Assembly: GCA_944381515.1 (NCBI GenBank)
Contig: CALWLM010000022.1
Location: 34,215-98,214, forward strand
DNA length: 64,000 nucleotides
Reading direction: 5' to 3'
Source: an uncultured Lachnospiraceae bacterium
GTDB lineage: Bacteria > Bacillota > Clostridia > Lachnospirales > Lachnospiraceae
The first letter of the stretch is position 1. Every line of letters starts with the position of its first letter. The translations under genes and the position numbers were made by a program. The notes beneath the pieces are model-generated. The model searched no databases. It was given only the letters and a program-made list of their open reading frames with translations, and had not been told where the DNA came from. This document shows, one piece after another, positions 33,890 through 43,671 of this stretch.

Positions 33890-35779
33890 TCATCCTCCGC
33901 TTTGTCCCGGCTCCGACAGCCAGACCAGAAAACCGGGCAGCTCCTCCCGGATCTTGTATCCCTGCTTCTGATACTCCAATGACAGCTCTTTGGCCTCGGC
34001 GTAGCGCAGATCCAAAACCACCTGATCCGGGTCCTCCAGCTGATCCGTATCATACAGCTCGTCTACCGTCCACAGATGCGCCAGAAGCATGGTGGAGGCT
34101 GCCACCGTCTGGTTCTCTTCCTCCGCCTCTTCTCTCACCTGCGCCAGAATTTCCTCCGCTTTGCCATAATTTTCCTGATTCTCCAGCCATCGTTCCAGAT
34201 AAACCGTTCTGTCGCCGTGAAAAATCACGAACAGCAAAAGTCCCGCCGCAGTCATGCCGCAGGCCAGAAGCCCTTGCAGCTGCTCCCGGTCCATTCCTGC
34301 CAGCACCTGAACCGTAATATAAAACAAAAATACCAAAGTTCCGAACTGATACTGAAAATCGATATTATACTGGTAGGAATAATCCGTCATCAGGTTGAAT
34401 AAAAGCATGGGAGCAAGCAAAATCATCTGCGTCTTTTTAAGCCCTATGAGCGGCAAAAACAAAAGAGGGGCAAACATCTGAAGCAGATACAGCCATTTTT
34501 CCTGACGGAAAGCCACCCAGATCACATGAAGTGGATTTTGCAGAATATTTGCTATGATGTTTCCAAAACCGCCTTCTCCCGTTTCGTATTGGCTGTAATG
34601 AACCGTAGCCAGAGTCCCCAGCCCATGGCTGGACACATAGGCCACAGCCCCAAAAAAGTAAAGCACGCAAAAGCAGGATAAAACGACTGCAAAAACTCTT
34701 TCCCTGCGCTCCGCCCCTGGTCTCACCGCCAGGTAAAGCGAGGCGCATAAAAGATAGATCGCCGCATCCTCCTTTACCATCAGCACGCACAGGGCCGCCA
34801 ACGCTGCCAGCCGCAGCCGTTTTGTGTGAACCAGATATAAAAAGGTAAGGAGAAAAGGGGTCAGCATAAAATTCTCGTGGAAGTCGTAAAGGCAGCCGCC
34901 GGTCAGGGCCGGATAGGCCAAATAAGCCAAAATCATCCATCCCGTCGTTCTTCGCGACAAGCCCAAGGCGCGGCACAGCCCTCCCAACGGCAAAACGCCC
35001 AGAGCCAGCCCCGCCACCTGTAAACAGACAAGCGTCAGCGGGTGGGGGAAAATGCAATAGACAGGAAGCAGAAAATACAGAGCCGGCGAAAAATGAACGG
35101 CAAAATGAGACAAACTCCGCCCCCGCTCACAGGTCGTCAGAGGAAGTCCCGTAGTCCGCATCTGCTCAAACATCTGCGCAAAAATTCCAAAATCAAAGCC
35201 AGGAGACCGAAATTCCAGATAACGAAACACCGTGATCCCTCCGGCAGCCGCCAGAAAAACTGCGGCTCCTATCGCCGTCGCCGTCACAAGCCTCCGGCGG
35301 CTCCAGTCTCCCGCCAGGCCCTCAGCCTGCCGGGCGCTTTTCTCCCCTTTCTCCGCTTCTGCTTCGCCCTGCCCTCCTTCTTCCTTCCTCCGGGTCCCGG
35401 CTCTCTTTCTGAGCCCCCGTCCCCTTTTTATTTCTTCGGGACAGGCAAGATAGGCAAGAAAAAGCAGAGCCAGCGTAAGTCCCAGTCCGCCGCCGTTTGC
35501 CGCCGCCGTCATCAGTACCGCGGCAATGGCAGCAGAGAGGCCCCATCTTCTCACCCATTCAAAGCGGAGACTCAAAAAAAAGCACAGCATCCACAGAAAC
35601 ACAGACAGCCATATATCTCCTGCCGTAATCCAGTCTGTGATCATCTCCTCCGGGGAAAATACGCTGCCGCTCATAAAACTCTGAGCGCACAGCACTATGC
35701 ACAGAGCCTGAAAGGCCGAAGCAAGCACAGCTGCATTTTTTTCTCTGTTCTGTTTTCCGGCCTCAACCACTTCCGCCAT
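33890..35779 (-). CDS. DUF2079 polytopic membrane protein
   Basis: 629 residues with about 12-14 hydrophobic segments. The DUF2079 signature is visible: FDFGIFAQMFEQMRTTGLPL, RGRSLSHFAVHFSPAL and YDFHENFMLTPFLL. DUF2079 proteins resemble GT-C fold glycosyltransferases; activity is unproven. A charged Arg/Glu-rich loop lies near residues 125-165. AAGGAG seven bases ahead favours the start at 35779 over 35800. It is first in an operon with a KdpD-like kinase and KdpE-like regulator, so the two-component pair may sense or serve this membrane protein. Confidence 0.75.
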   Translation of the reverse strand: MAEVVEAGKQNREKNAAVLASAFQALCIVLCAQSFMSGSVFSPEEMITDWITAGDIWLSVFLWMLCFFLSLRFEWVRRWGLSAAIAAVLMTAAANGGGLGLTLALLFLAYLACPEEIKRGRGLRKRAGTRRKEEGGQGEAEAEKGEKSARQAEGLAGDWSRRRLVTATAIGAAVFLAAAGGITVFRYLEFRSPGFDFGIFAQMFEQMRTTGLPLTTCERGRSLSHFAVHFSPALYFLLPVYCIFPHPLTLVCLQVAGLALGVLPLGGLCRALGLSRRTTGWMILAYLAYPALTGGCLYDFHENFMLTPFLLTFLYLVHTKRLRLAALAALCVLMVKEDAAIYLLCASLYLAVRPGAERRERVFAVVLSCFCVLYFFGAVAYVSSHGLGTLATVHYSQYETGEGGFGNIIANILQNPLHVIWVAFRQEKWLYLLQMFAPLLFLPLIGLKKTQMILLAPMLLFNLMTDYSYQYNIDFQYQFGTLVFLFYITVQVLAGMDREQLQGLLACGMTAAGLLLFVIFHGDRTVYLERWLENQENYGKAEEILAQVREEAEEENQTVAASTMLLAHLWTVDELYDTDQLEDPDQVVLDLRYAEAKELSLEYQKQGYKIREELPGFLVWLSEPGQSGG

Positions 35780-35920
35780 CTCCAGTCTCCTTTGTTTCAT
35801 CCATCTTCAGGCCGCCCTCTCATGCAGCGCTTCTCATGCAGCAGAAAATGCACAAGCATTTGACCCTGGCATCATTGTAATGAATATTAAAGGTCCTGTC
35901 AATCTGCCTTTTGGTAAAAC

Positions 35921-35965
35921 AAAAACTGTCCGGAAGCCTGACTTTCACCGGGCTCTCGGACAGTC
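35921..35965 (-). terminator. Terminator after the small zinc-ribbon gene
   Basis: On the minus strand ACTGTCCG pairs with CGGACAGT around a loop containing further pairs, followed by TTTTTGTTTT. Confidence 0.75.
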
Positions 35966-35984
35966 TGATCGTTTTTCTCAAGCA

Positions 35985-36413
35985 TCACGTCTTTTTAGTA
36001 AACTGCGTATGGCATTTCGGGCAGGTGATATGCTTCTCTCCCTGTCCCTTCAAGGTACGCATCTTCTGCCCGCAGGACGGGCATTTAAAGAATACATGGG
36101 TGCGCCTCTGCTTCAGATGGGCCCATCTTTTGGCAATGGGACCGGCAATCTTCCTTTTCAGGGCCAGGAAGCGGACATTCTCCTGATAACGCTTGCTTAC
36201 GTTCTTGGAAAACATGCGAAAATAGGACCAGATCAGCAAAATCAAAGCAATCCAATATAAAATTACTCCAGCTCCTCTTCCGCCAAAGAAAAGGGAAATC
36301 ACCAGGCAGACCATGACGGTCCCTGTCAGGAAACGTCCCATCTGATCCAGGCCGTAACGGCCGTACATAAAGCGGGCAAACCTATTTCTCAGGTTGCTCA
36401 TAAAGTTCCTCAT
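35985..36413 (-). CDS. Small membrane protein with C-terminal zinc ribbon
   Basis: 142 residues. A basic N-terminus is followed by two membrane segments (about 27-44 and 49-67), then a basic helix. The C-terminal zinc ribbon has CPSC near residue 112 and CPKC near 131. No characterised family is recognised. It is monocistronic between pheT and the DUF2079 operon and ends at a hairpin terminator. The start could instead be the Met five codons downstream, where GAGGA is better spaced. Confidence 0.65.
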   Translation of the reverse strand: MRNFMSNLRNRFARFMYGRYGLDQMGRFLTGTVMVCLVISLFFGGRGAGVILYWIALILLIWSYFRMFSKNVSKRYQENVRFLALKRKIAGPIAKRWAHLKQRRTHVFFKCPSCGQKMRTLKGQGEKHITCPKCHTQFTKKT

Positions 36414-36513
36414 AGCTGCATTGCTCCCTGTCGTATATTTACTTACAACTATATCACGAATTTCTGAAAAATCTGTGTCCGGCTGGAGAAATTTTTCTAA
36501 AGCCGGTCCGCCC

Positions 36514-38955
36514 TCAGCGCATATCCACGTTCAATTTGTACTTCAGGTTGCTCTGAATTTTCTTCATAAAGCTCTCGATATCCTTCGGCGAGAAGGCCTT
36601 GTCGCCGGGGACAAAGGTAAGCTTAAAGGCCATGCTCTTTTTACCCTCGCCCACCTGTTCGCCGCGGTAGATATCAAACAGCTCCACATTCTCCACCGCC
36701 TTGCAGGCTCTCTTGATCTCAGCCGTCAGCGTGCCGCACTCCATGGACTCCTCCACGATCAGCGCCAGGTCGCGGGTCACAACCGGGAACTTCGGAATAG
36801 GCCGGTAGGAAAAGCTGTCGGCCATATGGCGGACCAGAGCCGGGTAATCGATCTCTCCCAGGAAAATGTTATGGTTGGCCTTGCTGTCCTTGGGAAGCTT
36901 CAGCTCTCCCACAATGCTGTTGGCCAGCCGTCCAAAAGCTCCTACCCTTTCTCCATCACAGACAATGTAGGCTGCAATGCCGGGGTGCAGATAGGGGACG
37001 TCCTCCGCGCGGACATAGTCCAGACCTATGCCAAGCATCTCGCCCAGAGCCTCCACGGTTCCTTTTACGGTGAAGAAATCCTCCTCATCGCCGAAGGCGG
37101 CAAAACCCAGGTGAAGAATCTCCTCTGGCAGCTCCGTCACCGGCTGCTGTCTGGGCACATAGATATTGGCCAGTTCAAAAATGCGGCCCTCGTTATTGCC
37201 CCGCTTAAGATTCTCCACCACCGTATTGAGCACGGAAGGGGCCAGAAGGGGACGCATGATCGTCAGATTGGCCGTAATGGGATTCAGCAGGCGAATCACA
37301 TTGCGCTCCGGAGCATCCTGCGCAATATGCAGGGCGTCCAGATCTGCATCGGAGTAGAAGGCCAGCGTGGAAATCTCGTTATAGCCCTGCCCGCACATGA
37401 TGCGCTTGAGCCGGGAACGGCGCTGCTGGTCTGCATTCAGCCCGCCGTTGGTAACGGTGGCATCCTTCAGGAAAGTGGGCACAATATGATCGTAGCCATA
37501 CTCACGGATGACCTCCTCGGCCAGATCCGGCTCACCCACTTCAATATCTTCCCTGTACCGGGGAGCTGCCACCTCAAGTCTGTCGCCGTCGCGGGTTACC
37601 TCGAAATTCAGACGGGTCAGAATATCCACAATCGCATCGGCAGGCACCTCAATGCCCAGGATCTTATTGATGCCGCTTACAGATGCAGTAAAGCGCTTGC
37701 CCTCGCGGTCCGCTCCGGCGCTGACATCAAAGGCGCTGGCAGTCACTTCTCCGCAGCCCAGCTCCTGAATCAGATGCAGGGCGCGGGCCATACCCAGTTC
37801 ACAGGTATATTCAGAAAGGCCTTTCTCATAGCGGCTGGAGGAATCCGTGCTCTGTCCCAGCGCGCGGGAAGTCTTGCGGACGTTATCCCGGACAAACTTG
37901 GCAGACTCAAACAGTAACTGCGTGGTGTGTTCGGTGATCTCGCTGTTTAAACCGCCCATAATGCCGGCCAGCGCCACCGGCCGCACTCCGTCGCAGATAA
38001 CCAGATTGCTGGAATTCAGCGAAAACTCTTTGCCGTCCAGCGTAACGATGCTCTCCCCCTCTTTGGCCCGCCGGACGATAATTTTCTTTTCTTCCAGCGT
38101 GGACATGTCAAAGGCGTGCATGGGCTGGCCTATCTCCAGCATGACAAAATTGGTGATATCCACCACATTGCTGATGCTGCGCAGACCGCACAGAGCCAGA
38201 TAGCGTCTCATCCACTGCGGCGACTGCCCCGGCGTAATATTGCGCACGCCGTGTCCCAGATAGCGGGGGCACAGATCCGGGGCCTCCACGGTAATATCCA
38301 GACCCTCATAGACATAATCGCTCTCCGTATAATCCGTGGCAGGCATTTTGAGAGGTTTATTCAAAACAGCCGCCACCTCGCGGGCAATGCCCAGCACGGA
38401 CTGGCAGTCCGCCCGGTTAGCCGTGATGGAGATATCAAAAATATAGTCGTCAAGCCCTACAAGCGGCTTGATATCCGCTCCTACAGGAGCATCGTCCGGC
38501 AGCTCCAGCAATCCGAAATAATCGCTGCCGGGATAGAGATCGTCGTTCAGTCCCAGCTCCGTGCCGCTGCAGAGCATACCGCTGCTCTCATAGCCCCGCA
38601 GCTTGCCCTTTTTAATCCGCGCAACTCCTACCACGGTCTTGTGATCCCTGGCGGTCTCAATAACGGTAGCCCCCACCAGAGCCACCGGATACTTCCCTCC
38701 GGCGCGTACGTTGTCCGCGCCGCAGCAGATCTGCAAAAGCTCGCCGGTGCCCGCGTCCACCTTGCAGACTGACAGATGGGTGTCGGGAATCGGCTCGCAC
38801 TGGGTCACCAGTCCCACAACCACGCCGGAAATATCCTTTCCGATATCGATAAGCTCCTCCACCTCAAAGCCGCATCCAAAAAGCTTTTCCTCCAGCTCCT
38901 GGGCAGTCACATCAATGTCCACATATTCTTTCAGCCAGCTGAATGGTACTTTCAT
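36514..38955 (-). CDS. pheT: Phenylalanine--tRNA ligase beta subunit
   Basis: 813 residues, the full bacterial length. It has the N-terminal EMAP/OB tRNA-binding domain (about 40-150, LVTQCEPIPDTHLSVCKVD), B3/B4 editing domain, B5 domain, inactive synthetase-like core and C-terminal anticodon-binding ferredoxin fold ending KYKLNVDMR. It forms the (alpha-beta)2 enzyme with PheS. The gap to pheS is 12 bases. It is regulated by the T-box upstream of pheS. Confidence 0.95.
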   Translation of the reverse strand: MKVPFSWLKEYVDIDVTAQELEEKLFGCGFEVEELIDIGKDISGVVVGLVTQCEPIPDTHLSVCKVDAGTGELLQICCGADNVRAGGKYPVALVGATVIETARDHKTVVGVARIKKGKLRGYESSGMLCSGTELGLNDDLYPGSDYFGLLELPDDAPVGADIKPLVGLDDYIFDISITANRADCQSVLGIAREVAAVLNKPLKMPATDYTESDYVYEGLDITVEAPDLCPRYLGHGVRNITPGQSPQWMRRYLALCGLRSISNVVDITNFVMLEIGQPMHAFDMSTLEEKKIIVRRAKEGESIVTLDGKEFSLNSSNLVICDGVRPVALAGIMGGLNSEITEHTTQLLFESAKFVRDNVRKTSRALGQSTDSSSRYEKGLSEYTCELGMARALHLIQELGCGEVTASAFDVSAGADREGKRFTASVSGINKILGIEVPADAIVDILTRLNFEVTRDGDRLEVAAPRYREDIEVGEPDLAEEVIREYGYDHIVPTFLKDATVTNGGLNADQQRRSRLKRIMCGQGYNEISTLAFYSDADLDALHIAQDAPERNVIRLLNPITANLTIMRPLLAPSVLNTVVENLKRGNNEGRIFELANIYVPRQQPVTELPEEILHLGFAAFGDEEDFFTVKGTVEALGEMLGIGLDYVRAEDVPYLHPGIAAYIVCDGERVGAFGRLANSIVGELKLPKDSKANHNIFLGEIDYPALVRHMADSFSYRPIPKFPVVTRDLALIVEESMECGTLTAEIKRACKAVENVELFDIYRGEQVGEGKKSMAFKLTFVPGDKAFSPKDIESFMKKIQSNLKYKLNVDMR

Positions 38956-38967
38956 GATCGTCCCTCC

Positions 38968-39990
38968 TTAATTCTTGAACTGCTTTAAGAAACGCAGATC
39001 GTTCTCATAAAACAGGCCAATATTGTTGATGCCGTATTTCAGCATGGCGATGCGCTCAATGCCGATGCCGAAAGCCAGACCGGAGTACTCGTGGGGATCA
39101 ATGCCGCAGTTTTCCAGCACATGGTGATGGACAATGCCTCCTCCCAGCACCTCAATCCAGCCGGTACCCTTGCACAGAGAGCAGCCCTTGCCTCCGCAGG
39201 CAAAACAGCTCACATCCACCTCCACGCTGGGCTCTGTAAAGGGAAAATAGCTGGGACGCAGACGTGTCTTTACGCTGTCGCCGAAAATCTTTTTCACAAA
39301 CTCATCCAGCATACCCTGTAAATCGCACAGCGTAATGTTCCGGTCCACAACCAGTCCCTCCATCTGATAGAACATGGGGGAGTGGGTGGCGTCGCTGTCG
39401 CTGCGGAATACGCGGCCGGGCACCAGCACCTTGATGGGAGGCTTCTTTGCATCCATCACGCGGATCTGCCCCGGGCTGGTATGCGTGCGCAGCACTATGT
39501 CCTCGGACAGATAGAAGGTATCCTGCATATCGCGGGCGGGATGATTTTTGGCCACGTTTAACCGGCTGAAATTGTGGTCGTCGTCCTCGATTTCAGGTCC
39601 CTCAAAAATCTCGAAGCCCATACCGGAAAATACGTCCACCATCTCATTCTTGGTGATGGTGATGGGATGCAGGGTGCCGGCCGGACGCTTTTTGGCAGGC
39701 ATGGTGATATCCACCTGCTCCGTCTTATTGCGCATCGCAAGCTCCTGCTCGTCCATTTTGCACCGGACTTCCTGATATCTCTGCTCCGCATAGTTCTTAA
39801 ACTCATTGATCACCTTGCCCATGGCCGGACGCTCCTCCTTCGGAACGCTGCCCAGCTCCTTCATCAGGCTGGAGATGCTGCCCTTTTTGCTCAGATAGCT
39901 CTGCCAGAACTCATCAAGCTCACTTTTTGACTGGATACAGCCAAGGGCCGCTTCCATCTGCTCCCTTAATGCTTTGATTTTCGCTTCCAT
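38968..39990 (-). CDS. pheS: Phenylalanine--tRNA ligase alpha subunit
   Basis: 340-residue catalytic subunit. Class II motifs are visible: motif 1 near GFEIFEGPEIEDD, motif 2 PGRVFRSDSDATHSPMFYQMEG, and motif 3 GLAFGIGIERIAMLKYG. The start at 39990 follows GAGGTG; a slightly earlier in-frame ATG lacks spacing. It is the first gene after a T-box leader of about 270 bases. Confidence 0.96.
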   Translation of the reverse strand: MEAKIKALREQMEAALGCIQSKSELDEFWQSYLSKKGSISSLMKELGSVPKEERPAMGKVINEFKNYAEQRYQEVRCKMDEQELAMRNKTEQVDITMPAKKRPAGTLHPITITKNEMVDVFSGMGFEIFEGPEIEDDDHNFSRLNVAKNHPARDMQDTFYLSEDIVLRTHTSPGQIRVMDAKKPPIKVLVPGRVFRSDSDATHSPMFYQMEGLVVDRNITLCDLQGMLDEFVKKIFGDSVKTRLRPSYFPFTEPSVEVDVSCFACGGKGCSLCKGTGWIEVLGGGIVHHHVLENCGIDPHEYSGLAFGIGIERIAMLKYGINNIGLFYENDLRFLKQFKN

Positions 39991-40019
39991 TGCACACCTC
40001 ATAAAAATTAAGATAAAAA

Positions 40020-40290
40020 AATAACTCCGCCCTGAAAACAGGACGAAGCTGCATACTCCGTGGTACCACCCATACTTCCGCCGCTCTCATGCGGCAGCAC
40101 TCTTTCGTCTGTAACGGGACGACCCGTTCCGCTCTACTTAAGTCTCCTCTTTCGCACGGACAGCTCCGGAGTGAATTTGTACAGCCCTGTTCGGAAAACC
40201 TTTCAGCCGGTGAATTTTCTCTCTGACCGCAGAACGGACGCCCTGCCTACCCCAGCAAACCGTACACTGTCTCCTTCTTCGCACTTTGAC
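40020..40290 (-). ncRNA. T-box riboswitch (tRNA-Phe sensing) of pheST
   Basis: Leader in the 422-base gap between pheS and the BrkB-like gene. TGGGTGGTACCACGG (complement of 40058-40072) is the T-box antiterminator sequence. Downstream a 10-bp hairpin (about 40022-40050) followed by TTATTTTTTT is the terminator. The likely specifier is TTC (Phe), complement of 40173-40175, followed by the usual A. Uncharged tRNA-Phe would pair with both and permit readthrough into pheS and pheT. A second TTCA lies 5' of it, so the exact specifier should be confirmed by folding. Confidence 0.9.
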
Positions 40291-40296
40291 CTTCCC

Positions 40297-40325
40297 ACTA
40301 TAACACGGGAGCAAACCCCTGTCAA
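40297..40325 (-). promoter_or_regulatory. Promoter of T-box-pheST
   Basis: On the minus strand a perfect TTGACA (40320-40325) and TATAGT (40297-40302) with a 17-base spacer. Confidence 0.85.
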
Positions 40326-40412
40326 GCATTAAAAACCCGATTGTTTTTGTCGGATATTTTGTATATAATAGGTAACGATAAAATATCCACTGAAATCTAA
40401 GAGGGGTGTCCC

Positions 40413-41246
40413 ATGAAACTGATACGCAAACTGATCGATATCTTCCTGCCCTTCGGCCAGCAGGTTTCCCGCGATAAGGTCCCTGCCTTTGCCGCTCAGG
40501 CCGCCTTCTTTATCATTATCTCTTCCGTCCCTCTGGTCATGCTGGTGCTGTCGCTGATTCAGTTTGTGATGCCCATGACCCAGTCGGAGCTGAGCCAGCT
40601 GGCCATGGATATGGTACCTATGGCAATCCGCTCCTATGTGATTACCATCATCGACGAGCTGTATACTCAAACGTCGATTCCCCTGATTTCCATCACCGCC
40701 GTCACCACTCTCTGGGCCGCGTCCCGCAGCGTATATGCTCTGGTCACCGGACTCAATGAAGTCTATAAGACTTCAGAGACCCGCAACTATTTTCAGCTGC
40801 GTTTCGGCTCCCTTTTCTATACGCTGCTGCTGATTGTGCTGCTGATTTTTTCTCTGGTAGTACTGGTCTTTGGCAACCGCATCCAACAGTTTTTGGAAAA
40901 CGCCCTGCCCATACTGGCCCGTATCTCCGCCTACATCATCAGCATCCGCACCATCCTCGCAATCGCTCTGATGACCATCAGCTTTTCCCTGATGTACAAG
41001 ATCCTGCCCAACACCAAGACTCACCTGCGCCATCAGCTTCCCGGCGCCGTATTCTCCGCCCTGGGATGGATGATCTTTTCCTTGGTGTATTCCATCTATA
41101 TCGATAATTATTCCAATTTTTCCTACACCTATGGGAGCTTGGCCGCCGTCATCTTATTGATGCTGTGGCTCTACTTCTGCATGTACATCTTCCTGATCGG
41201 GGCCGAGATCAATATGTGGGCCGCCAAGAAACGGCATCTTATTTAA
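40413..41246 (+). CDS. YihY/BrkB family membrane protein
   Basis: 277 residues with six predicted membrane segments. The family pattern is clear: an N-terminal amphipathic region, QAAFFIIISSVPLVMLVLS, LWAASRSVYALVTGLNEVY, LPNTKTHLRHQLPGA and the closing YGSLAAVILLMLWLYFCMY. Function is unproven (once misnamed ribonuclease BN). The last 8 bases overlap the end of the convergent phoR gene, so no terminator fits between them. AGGGG precedes the start. Confidence 0.88.
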   Translation: MKLIRKLIDIFLPFGQQVSRDKVPAFAAQAAFFIIISSVPLVMLVLSLIQFVMPMTQSELSQLAMDMVPMAIRSYVITIIDELYTQTSIPLISITAVTTLWAASRSVYALVTGLNEVYKTSETRNYFQLRFGSLFYTLLLIVLLIFSLVVLVFGNRIQQFLENALPILARISAYIISIRTILAIALMTISFSLMYKILPNTKTHLRHQLPGAVFSALGWMIFSLVYSIYIDNYSNFSYTYGSLAAVILLMLWLYFCMYIFLIGAEINMWAAKKRHLI

Positions 41247-42975
41247 CCTTCGCCGGAAAATAGACCGTGATCTTTGTTCCCTTATTCTCTTCGCTCTGCA
41301 AATCGATGCGGGCCTTGTGGATTACCGCCGCATGCTTGACGATGGACAGCCCCAGGCCGGTGCCTCCGGTTTCCCGCGAGTGACTCTTATCCACCCGGTA
41401 AAATCTTTCAAAAATACGGCCGTGATGCTCCGGCGCAATACCGATTCCGGTGTCAGCCACGCTGACCCAGATTTCTCCCTGGGTCTCGCCGACATTAATT
41501 TTGACGCTGCCTCCATCCTTATTATATTTGACGGCATTATCGCACAGATTGGTGACCATCTCATCCAGCAATCTTCTCACACCGGTGACCGTTTCCTTTT
41601 GGCCGGACACCTCTATATTTATACCTCTTCTGCCGGCCTGAGAAGCAAGACGGCCGGCCACCTCATTGCAAAGTCCCAAAAGCTCCACCGGCTCCTGCTG
41701 CCAGTCCGCCGTACTGTTTTCATCCAGCCGAGACAGCTGAATAATGTCCTCCACCAGCTGAATCAGACGCAGAGCCTCCTTATGGATGCGTCCTGCAAAA
41801 CGGCTGATATCCTCGGCCTTGACCAGTCCGTTTTCCATGATCTCGGCATATCCCGATATGGAAGTCAGAGGAGTCTTTAATTCATGGGAAACATTTGCAG
41901 AAAACTCTCTGCGCATCTGCTCTGCTTCCATCTGGTCAGTCACATCCAGCAAAAAGATCACGACGCCGCCTTTTCCCTCATCCCCGGCCACCGGACTGGC
42001 AAGGAGGGAATACTTTCGGCCCCCCTCCTCGATCTGACAGCGGCCGGACCGGCCCGACTGGGCCTCCCGGACTGCCTGCAGAAGCTCCTGGCTGCGGTTC
42101 AGGTTCAAAATATGAAGAGGGACTCCTTCCTTCTCAAGAGGCCTGTCTTTCTCTCCCATTTTTCCCTCGGTTCCTCCTACATAGCCATGTCTGTCTACAC
42201 CCAGAATCTTTCTGGCGCTTTCGTTGATGGACAACACCTGCAAATGACCGTTCAGAATCACCAGGCCCTCCTGCATGTTTTCCGTGATCGCCGTAAACTC
42301 CGCGTGTCTTGCCTTCAGGCATTCGATCTGCTCGTCGATCTGACGGTTCTGCTTCTCCAGCCGCAAAAGCAGCGGCGAAAGCTCATCATAAGCCACATTC
42401 TGCAAAGGATTGCGCAAATCCAGCTGGTTGATCGGCTCTACGATACGCCGGGCCAGATGATCGGCTGCGGGAATGCAGATCAGAAAGACCACGCACACCA
42501 GAACTGCCGCCAGCAAAAGCTGCCCCGAAAGCGTTCCGTACACGCTCTCCGTGCTCACCGCCAGGCGCAGAATCTGCCCGTTATCCAGGGCCACGGCATA
42601 ATAAAAATTGGTCTCCTGAAAGGTATCGGAATAGCGCTGCGCCTCTCCCCAGCCGTTTTCTCTGGCCTCCTCAATCTCCGGCCGCTCGGCATGGTTCTCC
42701 ATTTGGGCCGCGATTCCGTCGGAATCAAAGACAACCGCCCCGTCCGCATCTACCAGGGTAACCCGAGTTCCGGCTTCCGCCAGGCGATTCAAAAGTTCCG
42801 TGTAAGAACCGCCCACTTCGTCGAGAACCTCCTTCAGATAAGCCGCCTCCCCCTCAAGCTGCTCCCTTGCCGTGCTCACATTCTGCCGGTACATAACCAC
42901 ACAGAAAATAGCGTATATGGCCGCCACCAGCACCAAAAGCAGAGCGCACATGCTTCGGAGAATCTTATTTTTCAT
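41239..42975 (-). CDS. phoR: PhoR-type sensor histidine kinase
   Basis: 578 residues. It has a membrane segment (about 7-27), an extracytoplasmic sensor (about 28-145), a second membrane segment (about 148-168), a HAMP-like linker and a PAS domain (about 235-345). HisKA has NVSHELKTPLTSISGYAE, and the HATPase has DNAVKYNKDGG, DTGIGIAPEHHGRIFERF and GGTGLGLSIVKH. It phosphorylates PhoB under phosphate limitation. Its ATG overlaps the phoB stop (ATGA). It is the last gene of the pst-pho operon. Confidence 0.88.
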   Translation of the reverse strand: MKNKILRSMCALLLVLVAAIYAIFCVVMYRQNVSTAREQLEGEAAYLKEVLDEVGGSYTELLNRLAEAGTRVTLVDADGAVVFDSDGIAAQMENHAERPEIEEARENGWGEAQRYSDTFQETNFYYAVALDNGQILRLAVSTESVYGTLSGQLLLAAVLVCVVFLICIPAADHLARRIVEPINQLDLRNPLQNVAYDELSPLLLRLEKQNRQIDEQIECLKARHAEFTAITENMQEGLVILNGHLQVLSINESARKILGVDRHGYVGGTEGKMGEKDRPLEKEGVPLHILNLNRSQELLQAVREAQSGRSGRCQIEEGGRKYSLLASPVAGDEGKGGVVIFLLDVTDQMEAEQMRREFSANVSHELKTPLTSISGYAEIMENGLVKAEDISRFAGRIHKEALRLIQLVEDIIQLSRLDENSTADWQQEPVELLGLCNEVAGRLASQAGRRGINIEVSGQKETVTGVRRLLDEMVTNLCDNAVKYNKDGGSVKINVGETQGEIWVSVADTGIGIAPEHHGRIFERFYRVDKSHSRETGGTGLGLSIVKHAAVIHKARIDLQSEENKGTKITVYFPAKVK

Positions 42976-43649
42976 TCGGCGTCTCCTCCAATTCGATAGC
43001 CTACGCCGCGCACGGTCTCAATCAGGCTGCCGCCCTCTCCCAGCTTCTGCCGGAGAGTCCGCACATGAACGTCCACAGTTCTGGTCTCTCCGTCGAAATC
43101 ATAGCCCCAGATGGTCTCCAGCATTTTATCCCTGGTCAGTACGATCCCCTGATTTTCCATCAGGTATTTGAGCAGGTCAAATTCCTTTTTGGCCAGAGTC
43201 ACAGGATTGCCGTCCACTGTCACGCGATGTCTGGCAATATCCATATGGATGCGGCCGCAAGAAAGCTCCTGGGAGGCCGCTCCCCTGTCAAAGCGGCGCA
43301 TCACCGCCCGAATCCGGGAGACCAGCTCCATCATGCCAAAGGGCTTTGTGATATAATCGTCGGCCCCGCTGTCCAGCCCGATCACCTTGTCGTACTCGGT
43401 GCCCCGGGCCGTCAGCAGGATCACTGGCACATACCGGCAGGAGTCCATGGCCCTGACCTTCTTTAATATCTTCAACCCGTCCTCATCGGGCAGCATGATA
43501 TCTAACAGAATCAGTTCGGGCGTCTCGTCACTCAGAGCAGCGAAGAATTCTTTTCCGTTTTCAAAACCTCTGGCCTCAAACCCCGTTGTCTTGAGCGTGT
43601 AAATTACCAGCTCGCGGATGCTCTCGTCATCCTCCACATAAAATATCAT
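42972..43649 (-). CDS. phoB: PhoB-type response regulator
   Basis: 225 residues. The receiver has VEDDESIRE, phosphoacceptor Asp in ILLDIMLPDEDG (about 53) and Lys in ITKPFGMME. The winged-helix effector contains FDLLKYLMENQGIVLTRD and ends RGVGYRIG. It is placed between phoU and phoR in the pst operon and is predicted to bind the TTTACA-type array upstream of pstS. AGGAGG precedes the start. Confidence 0.88.
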   Translation of the reverse strand: MIFYVEDDESIRELVIYTLKTTGFEARGFENGKEFFAALSDETPELILLDIMLPDEDGLKILKKVRAMDSCRYVPVILLTARGTEYDKVIGLDSGADDYITKPFGMMELVSRIRAVMRRFDRGAASQELSCGRIHMDIARHRVTVDGNPVTLAKKEFDLLKYLMENQGIVLTRDKMLETIWGYDFDGETRTVDVHVRTLRQKLGEGGSLIETVRGVGYRIGGDAE

Positions 43650-43671
43650 AAGACGCCTCCTCTAAGTCCAA

